From Ariolimax columbianus (Eukaryota; Mollusca; Gastropoda; Stylommatophora; Arionidae): a stretch of DNA of 64,000 nt. The translations under genes were made by a program, and so were the position numbers. Under the pieces are notes generated by a model. That model saw nothing but the letters and a program-made list of their open reading frames with translations. It searched no databases and was not told where the DNA came from. The stretch is taken from contig JAVGWX010000012.1 of the NCBI GenBank assembly GCA_036924085.1, forward strand, positions 34,302,119-34,366,118, given 5' to 3'. Positions 53,554 to 64,000 of this stretch are shown here, piece by piece (the stretch's first letter is position 1; each line of letters begins with the position of its first letter).

Positions 53554-54543
53554 AACATGTGGATAGCAAGATACTGTGTAGAAGATTAAAGCTTGGTGTC
53601 AGTCTGTTAATATGTTGATAGTGAGAAACTATGTAGGACATTAAAGCTCTGCTTTAGACTGCTAACAAGCTTGCGGTTGGTGTGCTAACATGTGAATAGT
53701 AAAATATCATGTAGAAGATTAAATATTGGTGTCAACCTGCTAATATGTTGATATTGAGATACTATGTAGGACACCAAAGCTTGGCGTTAGACTGCTAACA
53801 AGCTTGCGGTTGGTGTGCTAACATGTGAATAGTAAAATATCATGTAGAAGATTAAAGCTTGGTGTCAATATGCTAATATGTTGATAGTGAGATACTATGT
53901 AGGACATCAAAGCTCTGCATTAGACTGCTAACAAGCTTGCTGTTGGTGTTATAACATGTGAATTATAAAATATCATGTAGAAGATTAAAACTTGGTGTCA
54001 ATCTGCTAATATGTTGATAGTGAGATACTATGTAGGACATAAAAGCTGAGTGTTTGTCTACTAACATGTGGATAGTAAGATATTTTCAAGACAGTTAATC
54101 TCCAAGTTGGTTTGCATCTGTTGATTTGTAAATAGTAAGACCTTATGTAAGAGATTAAAGCTCAGTATCTGACTCCTAACATGTGGATAGTAAGATAGTA
54201 AGTACACCATTCAATCTTAATGTCTATCTGTTAATATGTAGATAAAGAGATAATATGTAGGACATTAAAACTCCATTTTAGTCCTCTAGCGTGCACAAAT
54301 TCTTTATTTCTCTTTGCGTTTAGGATCCTTAGGTCATGTTATATCTGCAAGCCAGTAATCATGATGCAGTCCATAATCTTCACCAGGACATAGTGGCAGC
54401 ACCATAGCTTTTTCCTCAGCTCTGCATCCTTTGGTATCTCATTTCACTAAAACAAGGTGAAAGTAAAATGCTATGTAGAACACACATTTTGGTGTTGGTC
54501 TGTTAATTTATGGATTGTAGGTACTACGTAAGACTGTAAAATT
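53554..54543. repeat. Degenerate 55-bp satellite, left block
   Basis: Consensus by eye: ACATGTGGATAGTAAGATAC, TATGTAGGACATTAAAGCTC, AGTGTTGGTCTGTTA (55 bp). Units here carry many substitutions and small indels, and some share a longer AAGCTTGCGGTTGGTGTGCT variant. Confidence 0.9.
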
Positions 54544-54555
54544 ACATGGCGGTCT

Positions 54556-56809
54556 CCAGGCATGGAAAGATGCAATACTGGTACCAGTACCAAAAACAGG
54601 GAAGGACAAAACAGATCCAAATGGATACAGGCCCATAAGCCTACTGAGCTGTGTTGGCAAGCTGATGGAACGGATGATAAACACCAGACTGATGTGGCAT
54701 CTGGAAGAAAAACGAATACTAATTCCACAGCAAGCCGGCTTTAGACAGCACAGATCCACTGAGGACCAGGTCATCCTCATAGCCCAGGAGATAGAAGATG
54801 CCTACCAGGCACAGAAACACACAGTAGCTGTTTGGGTGGATCTGGAAAAGGCATTTGACAAAGTCTGGAAGGATGGACTTAGAGTCAAGCTAAGAAGAAG
54901 TGATGTCTGTGGGAAGATGTACAAGTGGATCAACCACTACCTCAAACAAAGAACGGCCAGAGTCCAAATACAAGGGCAGATGAGCAAAAAGGTGACACTC
55001 GAGCAGGGAGTACCCCAAGGGGGAGTATTGTCACCCACACTCTTCCTGGTATATATAAACGATATTACAGAGAATATACCAAGAAGAGTCCATAGCTCAA
55101 TGTTTGCAGACGATCTGGCTATGTGGACCTCTGAAAAGAATCTCACCATAGCAAGAAATCGGATGCAGACGGCCCTAACATCGCTGGAAGAGTGGGCAAA
55201 CTCATGGCTGGTCAAAATAAACGAGGAGAAAACCACGTGCACAATATTCTCGCTCTCATTAAAACCCCAAAGTACCAAGTTAAGTCTGAATGGCAAAATC
55301 CTGCAGCCAAACGACAACCCAACCTATCTGGGAGTCACATTTGATCGGCGCATGACGTGGAAAAGTCAGATTGAGAGAAACCGAATGAAAGCCAGAGAAA
55401 GAATGGCGATCATGAGAAAACTTGCTGGCACAAGCTGGGGAGCAGACGAAGGCATACTAAAGAAACTGTACACTGGAAGAGTGAGACCAGTTCTCGAGTA
55501 TGGCATCGCGGCATGGACAACCGCAGCGAAGGCGAACTTCGATAAAGTTAACAAACTTCAAAACCAAGCCATGAGAATTATAACAGGTGGCATGAAGTCA
55601 ACGCCAATTGTAGAACTCGAAAAGATTACAAAATTGCAATCCATGACCGATAGAAGAGACTGCAGAGCCCAGCTGCAGTCAGAGAAACTCCGAAGACTGA
55701 CGGACCATCCAATGTACCAGAGACTAAACAATTTGGGAAATGGGAAACTAAAGCGGAGAAACTTTGCAGAAATAGCCAAAGCAAAGATGCACGAAGATCC
55801 CATAAACGCACTAAAAACACCAAAACCCATCACTACTGTACGAAAACCTACTTGGCGGCAGGATATATTTCCAGAGGTGGTAGAAAATATACCAGATATT
55901 GCAAACAAAAACTGCCAGAGTGAAAAAGAAAGGAGAGACACTACCCTAAGCTTCATAACGAAAAGCTACCCAAGCATGGACTGGACCCATGCATACACCG
56001 ACGGTTCTGTAACAAACACTACACAGAACGGAGGGGCAGGAGCATTCCTGAACCTACCAAATGGCAGAAAAATAACACTGTCATTCGCTACTGGTAAGTA
56101 CACAAGCAATTTCAGAGCGGAGGCAGAGGCACTGAGGGCGGCAGTGGAAGAAATGGTAACACACAGTGAAAATAAGAGCCATATAGTCCTGCTGACAGAT
56201 GCTCTCGAAGTAGTCACAGCGCTAAAAAGCCAGAAAAACACTGAGCTTAATGACTTAAGAGCAGCACTCTGCAAACTGTGCCAGCAGTCCGCACCAAAAA
56301 GGGTAGTGGTACAGTGGGTTCCGTCACACTGCAACATCCAAGGCAACGAGGAGGCAGACAGACTGGCAAAAGAAGGTGCAAGGCTACCACAAACAGATAC
56401 CAATATGACGTACGAAGAGTCAAAACGGCTTATCAAAGCCAGATACATGGCCAAATGGGAAACCGAACATACTGGTTACACCAAAAACGATGCCTATTAC
56501 CAGTTGAACCGAAGAGAGCAGGTCGTTGTCTTCAGACTTCGCACTGGCCACAACAGACTGAGGTACAACCTATTCAACAAATTGAAGATAGGGTGTACCG
56601 ACGAATGCCCGTGCGGTACTGGTAAAATGACCACTGAACATCTGCTGCAGAACTGCCCGACATACGAGGATCAGAGAGAGCAGATGTGGCCATTGCCAGT
56701 GGAACTGCAAGACAAGCTCTATGGTAGTGGCGAGAGTCTCAGGATGACCGCCGCTTTTTTCGAGAAAATAATGGTTACTGTCTGAATGTGTACGCAGAAG
56801 AAGAAGAAG
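54556..56809 (+). mobile_element. Nimbus/I-like LINE, 5'-truncated, uninterrupted, 12-bp TSD
   Basis: ACATGGCGGTCT flanks it at 54544-54555 and 56810-56821. It is inserted within the 55-bp satellite. The insert runs from inside RT motif 0 to a GAAGAAGAAGAAG tail, and its coding frame has no break, which suggests a recent event. Confidence 0.95.
54665..56785 (+). CDS. LINE ORF2 fragment: reverse transcriptase, RNase H and C-terminal zinc motif (nimbus/I superfamily)
   Basis: A 706-codon frame from the first ATG; it is also open upstream to the insertion edge (QAWKDAILVPVPK, YRPISLLS), so the ATG is internal to the original protein. RT motifs: AGFRQHRSTEDQ, WVDLEKAFDKVW, QGVPQGGVLSPTLFLVYIND and catalytic FADD (residues 147-150, bases 55103-55114). 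RNase H: TDGS (Asp446), FRAEAEAL, LLTDALEV, WVPSHCNIQGNEEADRLA, giving the D-E-D-D set. It ends with RLRTGHNRLRYNLFNKLKIG and CPCG-7-H-4-C. RT plus RNase H in one ORF2 is the mark of the I superfamily. Nothing suggests host function; the 5' truncation removes promoter, ORF1 and endonuclease. Confidence 0.92.
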   Translation: MERMINTRLMWHLEEKRILIPQQAGFRQHRSTEDQVILIAQEIEDAYQAQKHTVAVWVDLEKAFDKVWKDGLRVKLRRSDVCGKMYKWINHYLKQRTARVQIQGQMSKKVTLEQGVPQGGVLSPTLFLVYINDITENIPRRVHSSMFADDLAMWTSEKNLTIARNRMQTALTSLEEWANSWLVKINEEKTTCTIFSLSLKPQSTKLSLNGKILQPNDNPTYLGVTFDRRMTWKSQIERNRMKARERMAIMRKLAGTSWGADEGILKKLYTGRVRPVLEYGIAAWTTAAKANFDKVNKLQNQAMRIITGGMKSTPIVELEKITKLQSMTDRRDCRAQLQSEKLRRLTDHPMYQRLNNLGNGKLKRRNFAEIAKAKMHEDPINALKTPKPITTVRKPTWRQDIFPEVVENIPDIANKNCQSEKERRDTTLSFITKSYPSMDWTHAYTDGSVTNTTQNGGAGAFLNLPNGRKITLSFATGKYTSNFRAEAEALRAAVEEMVTHSENKSHIVLLTDALEVVTALKSQKNTELNDLRAALCKLCQQSAPKRVVVQWVPSHCNIQGNEEADRLAKEGARLPQTDTNMTYEESKRLIKARYMAKWETEHTGYTKNDAYYQLNRREQVVVFRLRTGHNRLRYNLFNKLKIGCTDECPCGTGKMTTEHLLQNCPTYEDQREQMWPLPVELQDKLYGSGESLRMTAAFFEKIMVTV

Positions 56810-59175
56810 ACATGGCGGTCTACATCTGTTGCCATGTGGATAGTAAAGTAATATGTAAGGTATCCAATCTTAGTATTGGTCAGTTATCAAATGGATTGTA
56901 AGATAATATTTAGGGTATAAAATCTTGGTGCTGGTCTGTTAATATGTGGAGGGTAAGATAATATGTAGGGTATCAAATCTCGGTTCTGGTCTGTTAACAT
57001 GTGAATGGTAAGATAATATTTAGGGTAGCAAATCTTTGTGCTGGTCTGTTAACATGTGGGTGGTAAGATAATATGTAGGGTATCAAAGCTTGGTGCTGGT
57101 CTGTCGACATGTGGATGGTAAGATAGTATGTATAACAGTAAAGCTAAGTGTTCTTCTGGCATGGGGATTCAAAGATAAAATGTAGGGCATTAAAGCACAG
57201 TGTGGATCTATTAACATGTGATTAGTAGTATAATATGTACAACATTAACGGACATGGTCAGTTTGTTGAGAGGTGGAAAGTAAGATACTATGTGGGACAG
57301 TAGAGTTTGTTATAGGTCTACTTCTTTTGTCCTGTGAATATCAAGATAATATAAAGGACATTGAACCACGGTGTCATTCTGTTTGCACTGTGATAGTCAG
57401 ATAAAATAATTAAGTCTATTGCATCTCTTTTTTTGGGGAAAGGAAGATACTTTTATTTTGGCGATAAAGCTCAGTGTGGGTTTGTTAATGTATTGATAGT
57501 AAACATTTATTTAGAACATTACAGCTCGTTGTTGGTCTATTGACATGGGGACAGCAGGATGCTGTTTAGGACATTTATTCTTGGTGTCTGTTTGTTAACA
57601 AATGGAAGGTAACACACTGTATAGTACAGAAAAGCTCAGTGTTGGTCTATTAATACATGTGAACTGTAAGATATTGTGTAGGACACGTGTTCTCAGTGTT
57701 GGTCTGTTAATACATGTGAACTGTAAGATATTGTGTAGGACACGTGTTCTCTGTGTTGGTCTGTAAACATGATGATTAGTAAGATATTATGTATGACATT
57801 ACAGCTCAGAGTTGAGGTTTTATCAAGGGGAAAGATAATATATACAACTTTACATCTTGGTTGTTATGCGTTAACATTTGAATATTAAGAAAATATGTAG
57901 GACATGAAAGCTCACTGTTCGTTTGCTAACAAGTGGATAGTACAATACTATGAGGTAAAGTAATGCTAGCTGTCATTCTGTTAACACATGGATAGTAAGA
58001 TACTATGTAGGACATTACTGCTCTGTGTTGGTATTTTGACCTGGGGATAGTAAGATACTATAAAGGACATTACAGATCGGTGTTGGTCTGTTAACAAGCG
58101 GAGAGTAAGATACTATGTATGACATTACTGCTCAGTTTTGGTCTGTTTACCTGGGGGAAAAATATACTATGTAGGACATCTATTCATGAGGTTGGTCTGT
58201 TTTCATGTGGATAGTGAGAAAATATATACAACACTATTTCTCAGTTGATGTATATTAACATGTGGATATTAAGAAAATAAGTAGGACATGAAAGTTCACT
58301 GTCTGTGTGTTAAGAAGTGGATAGTTTGATGTTATGTAGAAAAGTGAAGCTTGCTTTCATTCTGTTATAACATGTGGATAGTAAAACAATAGGTAGGACA
58401 TTAAAGATTTGTGTCAGACTGCTATCTTTGGGACAGAAAGATAAAAAGTAGGTCATTTAAGCTCTGTGTTAGTATGTTAACTTCTGGACAGTAAGATTAC
58501 ATGGTTTGTAAACATGCAAACAGTTTAATGCTACATAGGACAATAAAACTCAGTGTCTGTCTGCTAACAGTTGTATAGATAGATACTATGTACGTCATCT
58601 ATGCCAAAAGCTCGGTTTTCGGCTATTGACATGCAAATTAGTAATGTACTATGTAGGACATTACAGCTTGTTGTCGGCCTGCTAAGATAGGGATAGTATG
58701 ATACTTTACAGGACAATTATCTTGGTGTCCATCTGTAAATATACAGACAGTAAGATACTACATAGGACCTTAAAGCTCAGTGTTAGCCTTTATCTTTTGT
58801 CATGCTGATACTAAGATACTATGTAGGAGATTAAAAATCAGAGTTGGTCTGTTAAAGTGGCGTCAGTGAGATACTTTATAGGACCGTCAAGCTCAGTTTA
58901 GATCTGTTAAAGTGGGGTCAGTAAGATATTATGTAGGGCACTAATGCTTTTAGGTAGGTTTCTTAACATGGGGATTGTAAGATGCTATGCAGGACAGTAA
59001 AATTAGGTGACTGTTCGTGTATGTTACTGTTGGAATACTCAGATAGTATGCTAATATGTAGACAGTAAGATGCTATGTATCGCATTAAATCTCAGAATCG
59101 GTTGGTTATATGAGGACATTAAGATAATATATAGGACACTGAAGCTTAGTGTAATTCTGTTGACATGGTGACAGT

Positions 59176-59426
59176 TTTTTTGGTGGTTTTTTTTGAGTTC
59201 GCATTATTTCTCTAATCCCCAAGGTGGTGTACATTGTACTTTGGTTTTTATTTTGCGCCTGTCGGCCAAGTGCATCCAACTTCAGCATGCATTTTATGTA
59301 AGGGTCTGCTTCCTCTTGCATTTTCTAAGGATTCGCTTCCCTGGGGTAACGGCGCTGTGATGGGGATTGAGCCCAGCACCTTTGGGTTTTGAGCCGTGCC
59401 ACTTAACCACTAGACCATACCATCCT
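59176..59426 (-). repeat. SINE family A, complete, inserted in satellite with 12-bp TSD
   Basis: CATGGTGACAGT at 59164-59175 and 59427-59438. The minus-strand head has TGGTCTAGTGGTTAAGTGGC (box A-like) and a GTGCTGGGCTCAATC region (box B-like). The plus-strand left end is a poly-T run. Confidence 0.93.
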
Positions 59427-59702
59427 CATGGTGACAGTAAGATAATATGTAGGATATTAGCGAATAGTATCGGTCTGTTAACATTTAGATAGTAAGATTT
59501 TATGTAGTACATTACAGCTTGATATTAGGTCTGCTAACATTTAGAAAGAAAGATTTTATATTAGGACATTACAGCTTGGTGTTGGTCTGTTGACATGGAG
59601 ACTGTAAAATGCTATGAATGACATTAAAACATGTGGATAGTACAATATCATGTAGGATAGCAAAGCTCAGAGTCGGGCTGATGACATGGGTACAGTAAGA
59701 TA

Positions 59703-59758
59703 TCTTCTTCGAAGTACGCTATCAGACATCAACGTGAATTTGTTGAAGAAGAAGAAGA
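59703..59758 (-). mobile_element. 56-bp nimbus-like 3'-end insertion
   Basis: Satellite text AGTAAGATA occurs on both sides (59694-59702, 59759-59767). The reverse strand reads GTTGATGTCTGATAGCGTAC and then TTCGAAGAAG, like the LINE 3' ends at 33826-33862 and 61375-61415. It is probably an extremely 5'-truncated insertion. A GAA run on the opposite end leaves the orientation open. Confidence 0.55.
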
Positions 59759-60984
59759 AGTAAGATAGTGTGTAGGACATTAAAACTTACTGTCAGTTTG
59801 TCAACAAGTGGATAGTAAGATATTATTTTTAACAGTAAAGCATGGTGTCTGCCTGTTAACATGTGGATAGTAAGATATTATGTACGGCATTCAAGCTCTG
59901 TGTTGGCCAGTTGACTTGTGAATAGTAAGATACTCTGTAGGACATTCAAGCTATGTGTTTGCCTTTTGACATGTGGATAGTAAAATACTCTGTAGTATAT
60001 TCAAGCTCTGTGTTGGCTTGTTGACATGTGGATAGTAAGATACTCTGTAGGACATTCAAGCTCTATGTTGGCCTGTTAACATGTGGATAGTAAGATACTC
60101 TGTAGGACATTAAAGCTCTATGTTGGCCTGTTAACATGGGGTTAGTAAGATACTCTGTAGGACATTCAAGCTCTGTGTTGGCCTGTTAACATGTGGATAG
60201 TAAGATACTCTGTAGTACATTAAACCTCTGTCTTGGCCTGTTGACATGTGATTAGTAAGATACTCTGTTAGACATTCAAGCTCTGTGTTGGCCTGTTAAA
60301 ATAATGGCAGTAAGAAACTATGTAGGACATCAATGTTTTGGGTAAGTCTAACATCTGGATAGTGGATACTGTGCTTTGCATTCAATCTAGAGTTGGTTTG
60401 TTAATATATGGATTGTAAGATCCTGTGTAAGACATTAAAGCTCTCTGTCAGTCTGATGCCATTAGATTTGTACAATACTTTGAAGAATAATAAAACTTGT
60501 TATTGGTCTGTTAATATATAGATAGCAAATTACAATGTAGGACTGTAAAGTTTCGAGTCAGTGAACATCTGTTTATTGGGGATAGTGCGATACTTTGTAG
60601 GACAATACCGTTTATTGTCTGTATGTTAATATTCATATAGTAAGGTATTATATAAAAGACTGTTACCATGTGCTTAGGTAGATACTGTGTAGGACATCAA
60701 AATTTAATGCTGGTATGATAGTCTGTGGATAGTAAGATACTATATATAGGACATTAAAACTTGATGTAGCATAGTAAGATACTAGCTAGGACTGTAATGC
60801 CTAGGGTCAGTTTGTTAACATGCGGATAGTAAGATACTATTTCAGACATTAATGCATAGTGTCGGTCTGTACATTATATAAATTGCTGAGCTATTATAGT
60901 AGTAAAACTGGGAGAGTTCAAAACATAGTTCCCTCATGTTCCAGTCTCTCTCTTATCGCCTGTGGAGTATAAAAAATAGATAGG

Positions 60985-61415
60985 AATGGTTAAAATACCG
61001 CTATGGAACAAAATCAAGAACCTAACCTACATTAGATACAGAAATTACATACAATGAGACTAAAGCATTCATCAGGGCAACGTACAGTGCAAAATGGGAA
61101 AAACGACACCCTGGCCACATAGATGATCATTCTCCGGCTACGCACAGGTCACAAAATTCTGAGATGTCATCTGTATAACAAGTTCAAGATTGGTACTACA
61201 GACCTTCGTGCCTGTGGCACAGCCCCCATGAAGGCTGAACATATTTTGCAGTCATGTCCACAGAATACCGACAAAAGAAGTAGCATTTGGCAACAGTTAG
61301 TGTCCTTTCACGAGAAGCTGTACGGAAGCGTAGAGAGCCTTGAGTCGACTGATGACTTCGTTAGAGTCATTGAAGTTGATGTCTGAACACGAACGAAAAA
61401 GATGAAGAAGAAATG
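60985..61415 (+). pseudogene. Diverged nimbus/I-like LINE 3' end (second subfamily)
   Basis: From 61123 the plus strand reads MIILRLRTGHKILRCHLYNK, FKIGTTDLRACGTAPMKAEH, ILQSC and FHEKLYGSVESLESTDDFV to a TGA, then GAAAAAGATGAAGAAG. The order equals the nimbus C terminus (RLRTGH, NKLKIG, C-CG, H-LQNC, DKLYGSG) but many residues differ; the first zinc cysteine is Arg. It is 5'-truncated. Confidence 0.85.
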
Positions 61416-61479
61416 AACCAGTCGAAGCTTCCCGTTGGATCCACTACTAGGGAATTGCATGTTTACTTTGTGATTCGCA

Positions 61480-61635
61480 TTATTCGTTTATAGGTTAAAT
61501 GATATTGCGAGCTTAATATCTGAGTAGCAAAATGCCCCTTTGTCGCCATGTGCAACATTCTTTTATAGGTCTATCGATATTGCGAGCTTAATATCTGAGT
61601 AGCAACATATCCCTTTGTCGATATGTGCATTCACA
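61480..61635. repeat. Direct duplication of ~77 bp
   Basis: GATATTGCGAGCTTAATATC and TGAGTAGCAA-AT-CCCCTTTG occur twice in tandem. Confidence 0.9.
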
Positions 61636-61739
61636 AGCAAAAACAACTAGTATTCTCTGTATAAGCAACATATGTCCTCTAGCCCACTGTATGGGCGGCG
61701 TACTACAGTAAACCTCCCGAATGATTCTGGATCTTTGGG

Positions 61740-62090
61740 TATGGCAATGACAAGAATAGCACCACTGCCCTACATAGAGCATGTCATAAGAGGCAACTAA
61801 CTGTGTGACATGGCACAACACCGGCCATGCTTAGTTGGTTTATTTAGAGCAGCATAGATGGCGCCTAACAGACTGCGGGTCAAGTTGGTCTAGTGTTTGA
61901 GTCTTTTAAGATGGATTCGCAGATCTATTAACCAAACTTCTTGGCACTTTTCTTAACACCGCGGAGTAATAAGCTGCTCCAACTAACACGCTAAGCAGGA
62001 AATCCTCATCACTCCTTTATCCAGCTCACACCACAGCTGGGACCTCCACATGGTCATCTTCCCTTGTAGAATTACAGGTCTACTAAGACT
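61740..62090. repeat. Unnamed ~340-bp dispersed repeat, copy 2
   Basis: Partner of 9390-9720 with the same block order. About 40 bp (ACCAAACTTCTTGGCACTTT...) in this copy are absent from the other. Confidence 0.75.
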
Positions 62091-62384
62091 ACGATTAAAG
62101 TAAACACAGAATCTTACACATAATATTTCTTTTGTTGCAGATTCTGCACTTTACACTATACGAAATACAAGACCTCACCACTAATGGAGTCTCCCGCGGA
62201 ACACCTGGCTGAGACATTTCGATTCTACTCCCTCTTCCTCCACGCTGCCCGAGACTCATCAACCGTTGCCGTGGACGATCAACACGAAAGACAATGGTTG
62301 AGTATGAGGATTACCTGACTTGACTTAAAACACAAGGCAACGATTCTAGCTGGCCATCTTTCTTCTATGCACATCCCCAATGAC

Positions 62385-62560
62385 ATCAGAACACATTTTG
62401 CAGTCCTGCCCATCGTATACCGACAAGAAGTAGCAATTGGTAACAACCAGTGTCCTTCCACGAGTAGCTGTACAGAAGTTCTCGGATTCTAAAGTCAACT
62501 GCTGCCTTCGTTAGAGTAATTGAATTCGAGGTCTGAAGACGAACAAGGAAGATCTCTTTT
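62385..62560 (+). pseudogene. Relic of the second nimbus-like subfamily
   Basis: CATTTTGCAGTCCTGCCCAT, ACCGACAAGAAGTAGCAATT, CAACCAGTGTCCTTCCACGA and GAGGTCTGAAGACGAACAAG parallel 61237-61410, but with shifts in frame. Confidence 0.75.
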
Positions 62561-62748
62561 CTTGACATTTTTCGCGCCAGCCGAAGCACATCAGTACAAG
62601 TACAGTCAACCTCCATTACGATGACTTCAGCAAAAAGCTTTGCATGATCTTGCAGTAGGAGTTTATGTAAAAGTTTATGCATAACTATCTTTAGTCACGC
62701 CTTTAATACATGCATGGAGTTCAATCATTCAAATCAGAACAAAAAGGC

Positions 62749-62995
62749 ATAGCTTCAAATTAAATAAAGAAAGGTCAAGATTGGATATTTGGAAATATTT
62801 ATTTAGTCAGAGAGGGGTGAATGCTTGGAATGCATTTCCACAGGAAATGATGGAAGCAGGGGCAGTTGATGCATTTAAGAATAAATTGGATGCGCATAGC
62901 TTATTGAGCAAGGAAATGTAAATGAAACTGGTTGCGTACAGACCCTGCAGAGTCTTCTAAACCAGTATAAAGACGTTAAGTCAAGTTAAATTAAG
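62749..62995 (+). repeat. CR1/L2-group LINE 3' end, 5'-truncated
   Basis: The ORF2 end (FSQRGVNAWNAF-like reading near 62800-62840, then EMMEAGAVDAFKNKLDAH) and the tail AACTGGTTGCGTACAGACCC, TCTTCTAAACCAGTATAAAG and TTAAGTCAAGTTAAATTAAG. No earlier LINE sequence. In this copy the SQR motif is in frame with what precedes it. Confidence 0.88.
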
Positions 62996-62999
62996 ATCA

Positions 63000-63632
63000 C
63001 TCATCTCTTTTTGTTGAAGCACAGGTCCAGCATTGTATTTTACTTACCATAACCAGCTTTTAGGAAAGACATTTTTTTAGTTATGTGCAGTACGGTAGCG
63101 ATAATTTGTACATTTGGAGATTGCCACATCCATGGACAACTCTTAGTCCTCGCGTTCAACATGCAATGAATGTTTTGGCCACTCAGGAGAAATACATACA
63201 TCGCTCAACTTAAGATTGTTTGCCCTTGACCTACTGTGACAGTATTTTGTGGCGGTTATATTCTACCATTCTCAGTAAGGGACCCCGGATACACTATGGG
63301 AGGTCATGTTATTGATAGATTTGAAACAAGCAGCGATAACGATAGAAAAGATATGAATTTGAATTGCACGTGTTAAGCTTTTATAGAAGTGTTCATACGT
63401 GGTTGCGAAGTTTCGATGGCTCACAAACAAAACATGTCTGTGTTCAGATTCCTGATCTGACAGGGTCGTACACCTATTAAATTTCGTGCTGAATATGGTT
63501 TAACCAGGCTGTAAAGTGCAAAACACAGAACAATATACTGCCTCTTAGGAACCACGATAAACGAGGCAAACAAAAAAGAAATATAGCTTTTTAGTGTTTT
63601 CTCCAGTATCGCATTCTGTTTTTTTATTATAT
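63000..63632. other. Intergenic stretch, nothing recognised
   Basis: No gene, RNA or repeat supported. Confidence 0.4.
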
Positions 63633-63735
63633 GGCTTGCTGGCTTAGGGTCGTTCGTTCTCAATTTTGCACCACCAAGCCCTGATATGGCTTAAGTAGCA
63701 GAATGTTGTCCAGAGAACGGAATGCAAATGTGCTG
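63633..63735 (-). repeat. Family C tail-end fragment
   Basis: GGCTTGCTGGCTTAGGGTCG, CACCAAGCCCTGATATGGCT and GTAGCAGAATGTTGTCCAGA match the tail end of family C. Bases after 63735 to the window end show nothing I recognise. Confidence 0.75.
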
Positions 63736-64000
63736 ATCGGTGTGGACCGCACAGAACACGGCCAGGCAGTTGAGCATCCGTGGTCGGCCACTGCACCCGA
63801 GATCATATCCAGTCGTCCTGACTTGTCTTGCCACTGGTTAAAGTTGGACTCGAGCGAGAGAGTGTGGTCGACAAACTGCGCAACCCTTTCTCACTTAAAA
63901 GAACTTCATCACGCAAGTCATTCTCTTTTCATGTATTTAGTACTAACACAGTCGAGTCCTGTGACGACGGGCGAGCAGAGAGCGTAGGTCCGCTGACAAG

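Larger units (their letters stand above)
56822..60880. repeat. Degenerate 55-bp satellite, right block (~70 units)
   Basis: Same consensus as 53554-54543, most regular at 59780-60300 (TAACATGTGGATAGTAAGAT / ACTCTGTAGGACATTCAAGC / TCTGTGTTGGCCTG). A SINE (59176-59426) and a 56-bp LINE scrap (59703-59758) interrupt it. No long frame is open. Confidence 0.93.

Noticed and set aside
54665..56785. Host-domesticated reverse transcriptase
   Set aside because: The frame is a 5'-truncated LINE with perfect target duplication and tail; openness is explained by youth.

Overview
This is a 64-kb piece of an animal nuclear genome. It has split exons with GT-AG (and one GC-AG) introns, tRNA-derived SINEs, several LINE clades, mariner and hAT relics, long tandem arrays and TTAGGG-type telomeric repeats. 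Nimbus-like I-superfamily LINEs, a kinesin-9 (KIF9) gene and very rich minisatellites fit a lophotrochozoan, most likely a mollusc and perhaps a gastropod. That placement is inference, because nothing in the window names the species. There is no prokaryotic content, CRISPR array or operon.

Bases 1-21,200 hold the 5' half of one protein-coding gene on the minus strand, a kinesin-9 family motor (KIF9-like). Six coding exons (20822-20724, 19382-19217, 11673-11520, 8600-8399, 6284-6201, 1075-983) join in frame to give the first 265 residues of the motor domain, with P-loop, switch I and switch II. A likely 5'UTR exon lies near 21156, and the gene continues off the left edge. Its introns hold SINEs, three mariner-like relics, a 5'-truncated CR1/L2-group LINE (about 13.4-15.7 kb), LINE 3' relics and a 63-bp and an 82-bp tandem array.

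Bases 21,200-38,500 are intergenic and repeat-rich. They hold a 34-bp array, an RT-bearing LINE relic (23.7-24.95 kb, minus), a 27-bp satellite of about 2 kb inside hAT-like terminal inverted repeats (26489-29291), and the most interesting object in the window. That object is a 4.3-kb nimbus/I-like LINE insertion (29545-33862) bounded by a perfect 11-12 bp target-site duplication. Its 5' end is a 287-bp piece of 18S rRNA, followed by two more tandem monomers that each contain a decayed 18S segment.

Bases 38,500-49,800 hold a 2.9-kb TTACACA / 17-bp minisatellite, a short nimbus insertion with its own TSD, polypyrimidine and polypurine tracts, a 36-bp higher-order array that grew inside an old LINE reverse transcriptase, and an interstitial telomeric repeat fused to the broken end of another nimbus copy.

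Bases 49,800-64,000 hold a decayed CR1/L2-group copy that has lost its catalytic block, a degenerate 55-bp satellite (about 5 kb in total) into which an uninterrupted nimbus ORF2 fragment (RT plus RNase H, 54556-56809) and a SINE (59176-59426) have inserted, each with a 12-bp TSD, and a more diverged nimbus-like subfamily near 61 kb.

The only host gene I can support is the kinesin. The rest records successive insertion, truncation, fusion and tandem amplification of mobile elements. Clade names for LINEs come from motif recognition and were not checked by search.
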